From assembly GCA_035945515.1 (NCBI GenBank), contig DASZAE010000364.1, positions 1 to 5,596 on the forward strand: DNA of 5,596 nt. Direction: 5' to 3'. Positions 5,073 to 5,596 of the stretch are shown in pieces. The position numbers and the translations under genes are program-made. Source of the stretch: RH2-MAG17b sp035945515. GTDB taxonomy: Bacteria; Acidobacteriota; Terriglobia; UBA7540. The notes below the pieces were generated by a model that did no database searches, was not told where the DNA came from, and worked only from the letters and a program-made list of their open reading frames with translations. Every line of letters starts with the position of its first letter. Position 1 is the first letter of the stretch.

Positions 5073-5529
5073 ACCATCGCAAAAAGCGCTTTTGACACAA
5101 ATTTTTGCAATCGAAGCGGAGAGGTTATTGATTCCAGGTAGCTTATTCGCTTCGGGTGCGAAAATTCCGCTATCGTCTTTTTATTCATAATGATGGAACG
5201 ATTTTTCATGCTATTTTTGCTCCGGTTCGTTCCGGTTCGTATTTTTAATGTTTATTTGCCTTCAATACATTACAGATATATTAGAAAAACAAAAACAATC
5301 CTTTTTTGTGTTTTTATTTTTCCGGTTTTTTGAGCTTAAATCACGATTTTTATATAACTAACTTATAAACATCTTGTTGCATCGGTAAATCATTTTCAGC
5401 AAAATCGCCTCCTGCCGGATGGCCCCAACGCGCCTTCAATTTGCCTCAACTCTATGATATCAAGCGTTTTGTTTTGAACAGGACAGCTCATTTTTAGTAG
5501 TTCTCGGTAACGCGGGCCTGCGTATTTGC
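5073..5529. other. AT-rich intergenic stretch without a convincing gene
   Basis: This 457-base interval between two palindromic repeats is markedly AT-rich, with many T and A runs, unlike the GC-rich genes to its left; its last 120 or so bases become less AT-rich. It contains a perfect 12-base palindrome AAAAGCGCTTTT (5082-5093) and a tandem decamer (5221-5240). Short open frames exist (5190-5333 on +, 4991-5209 on -), but neither has a ribosome binding site or recognisable product. It could hold a promoter region for a gene beyond the window, an unannotated RNA, or foreign DNA. Confidence 0.6.
5221..5240 (+). repeat. Perfect tandem duplication of a decamer
   Basis: TCCGGTTCGT occurs twice in direct succession (5221-5230, 5231-5240) inside the AT-rich stretch. 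A related TCCGGTTTTT is at 5321-5330. It may be replication slippage or a pair of binding sites. Confidence 0.7.
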
Positions 5530-5596
5530 TGTAGCGGCGGCCTCTGGCCGCCGGTTTTTACTAAATAAAGACCGGCGGCCCGAGGCCGCCGCTACA
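5530..5596. repeat. REP/BIME-like palindromic unit, copy 4
   Basis: A 67-base unit ending exactly at the window edge. Arms 5530-5554 and 5572-5596 are reverse complements with one mismatch (C at 5581 where the perfect copy has A), around a TTTTTACTAAATAAAG-type spacer. Both outer ends carry the GTAG foot. The gene it follows, if any, lies outside the window or is the AT-rich stretch. Confidence 0.9.

Noticed and set aside
4991..5209. 72-codon open frame on the minus strand
   Set aside because: Its C-terminal third is translated palindromic repeat, it has no ribosome binding site, and the product is not recognisable; likely chance in AT-rich DNA.
5190..5333. 47-residue Phe-rich open frame on the plus strand (starts MMERFF)
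   Set aside because: Hydrophobic content comes from T runs; no Shine-Dalgarno sequence or promoter, and the tandem decamer lies inside it. Could be reconsidered if transcribed.
1133..5596. CRISPR array formed by the repeated palindromes
   Set aside because: The repeats are irregularly spaced by hundreds to thousands of bases with genes between them, and there are no cas genes or regular spacers.

Overview
The window looks like a piece of chromosome from a GC-rich bacterium, most plausibly a soil-type Acidobacteriota. This is an inference from gene content: an Hfq-like protein with a long N-terminal extension, a bacillithiol-pathway BshA glycosyltransferase, small secreted beta-barrel proteins of unknown role, and many intergenic palindromes. 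No rRNA or tRNA gene is present to settle the taxonomy.

Layout, left to right. Positions 1-185 are a leader with three small hairpins ahead of an hfq-like gene (186-536, +). A signal-peptide-bearing small protein of unknown function follows (620-1075, +) with its own sigma70-type promoter. After a palindromic repeat (1133-1195) comes bshA (1311-2438, +), the most secure call. An MFS efflux-type transporter (2491-3702, -) converges on bshA. Upstream of it, on the same strand, is a carboxymuconolactone decarboxylase/AhpD-like protein (3946-4317, -); the gap between them holds two layers of inverted repeats. Divergent from that gene is a small secreted or membrane-anchored protein with an Sm-like barrel (4469-4870, +). 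The last 726 bases contain no convincing gene: a composite nested palindrome (4919-5072), an AT-rich stretch (5073-5529) and a final palindromic repeat (5530-5596).

The most notable signal is not a gene. A dispersed family of 63-77 base palindromes occurs four times, plus one extra half unit. Each half starts with GTAG (GTAT in one case) followed by a GC-rich hairpin, and the halves face each other. This is the architecture of REP/BIME elements mobilised by RAYT transposases in other bacteria. Three of the units lie 44-57 bases beyond the stop codon of a neighbouring gene. Two sit inside or form part of larger inverted repeats, which suggests layered insertion or remodelling.

The genes do not form one pathway. 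BshA makes the first bacillithiol intermediate, and the AhpD-like CxxC protein may also belong to thiol redox chemistry, but a functional link is inference only. bshB and bshC are not in the window.
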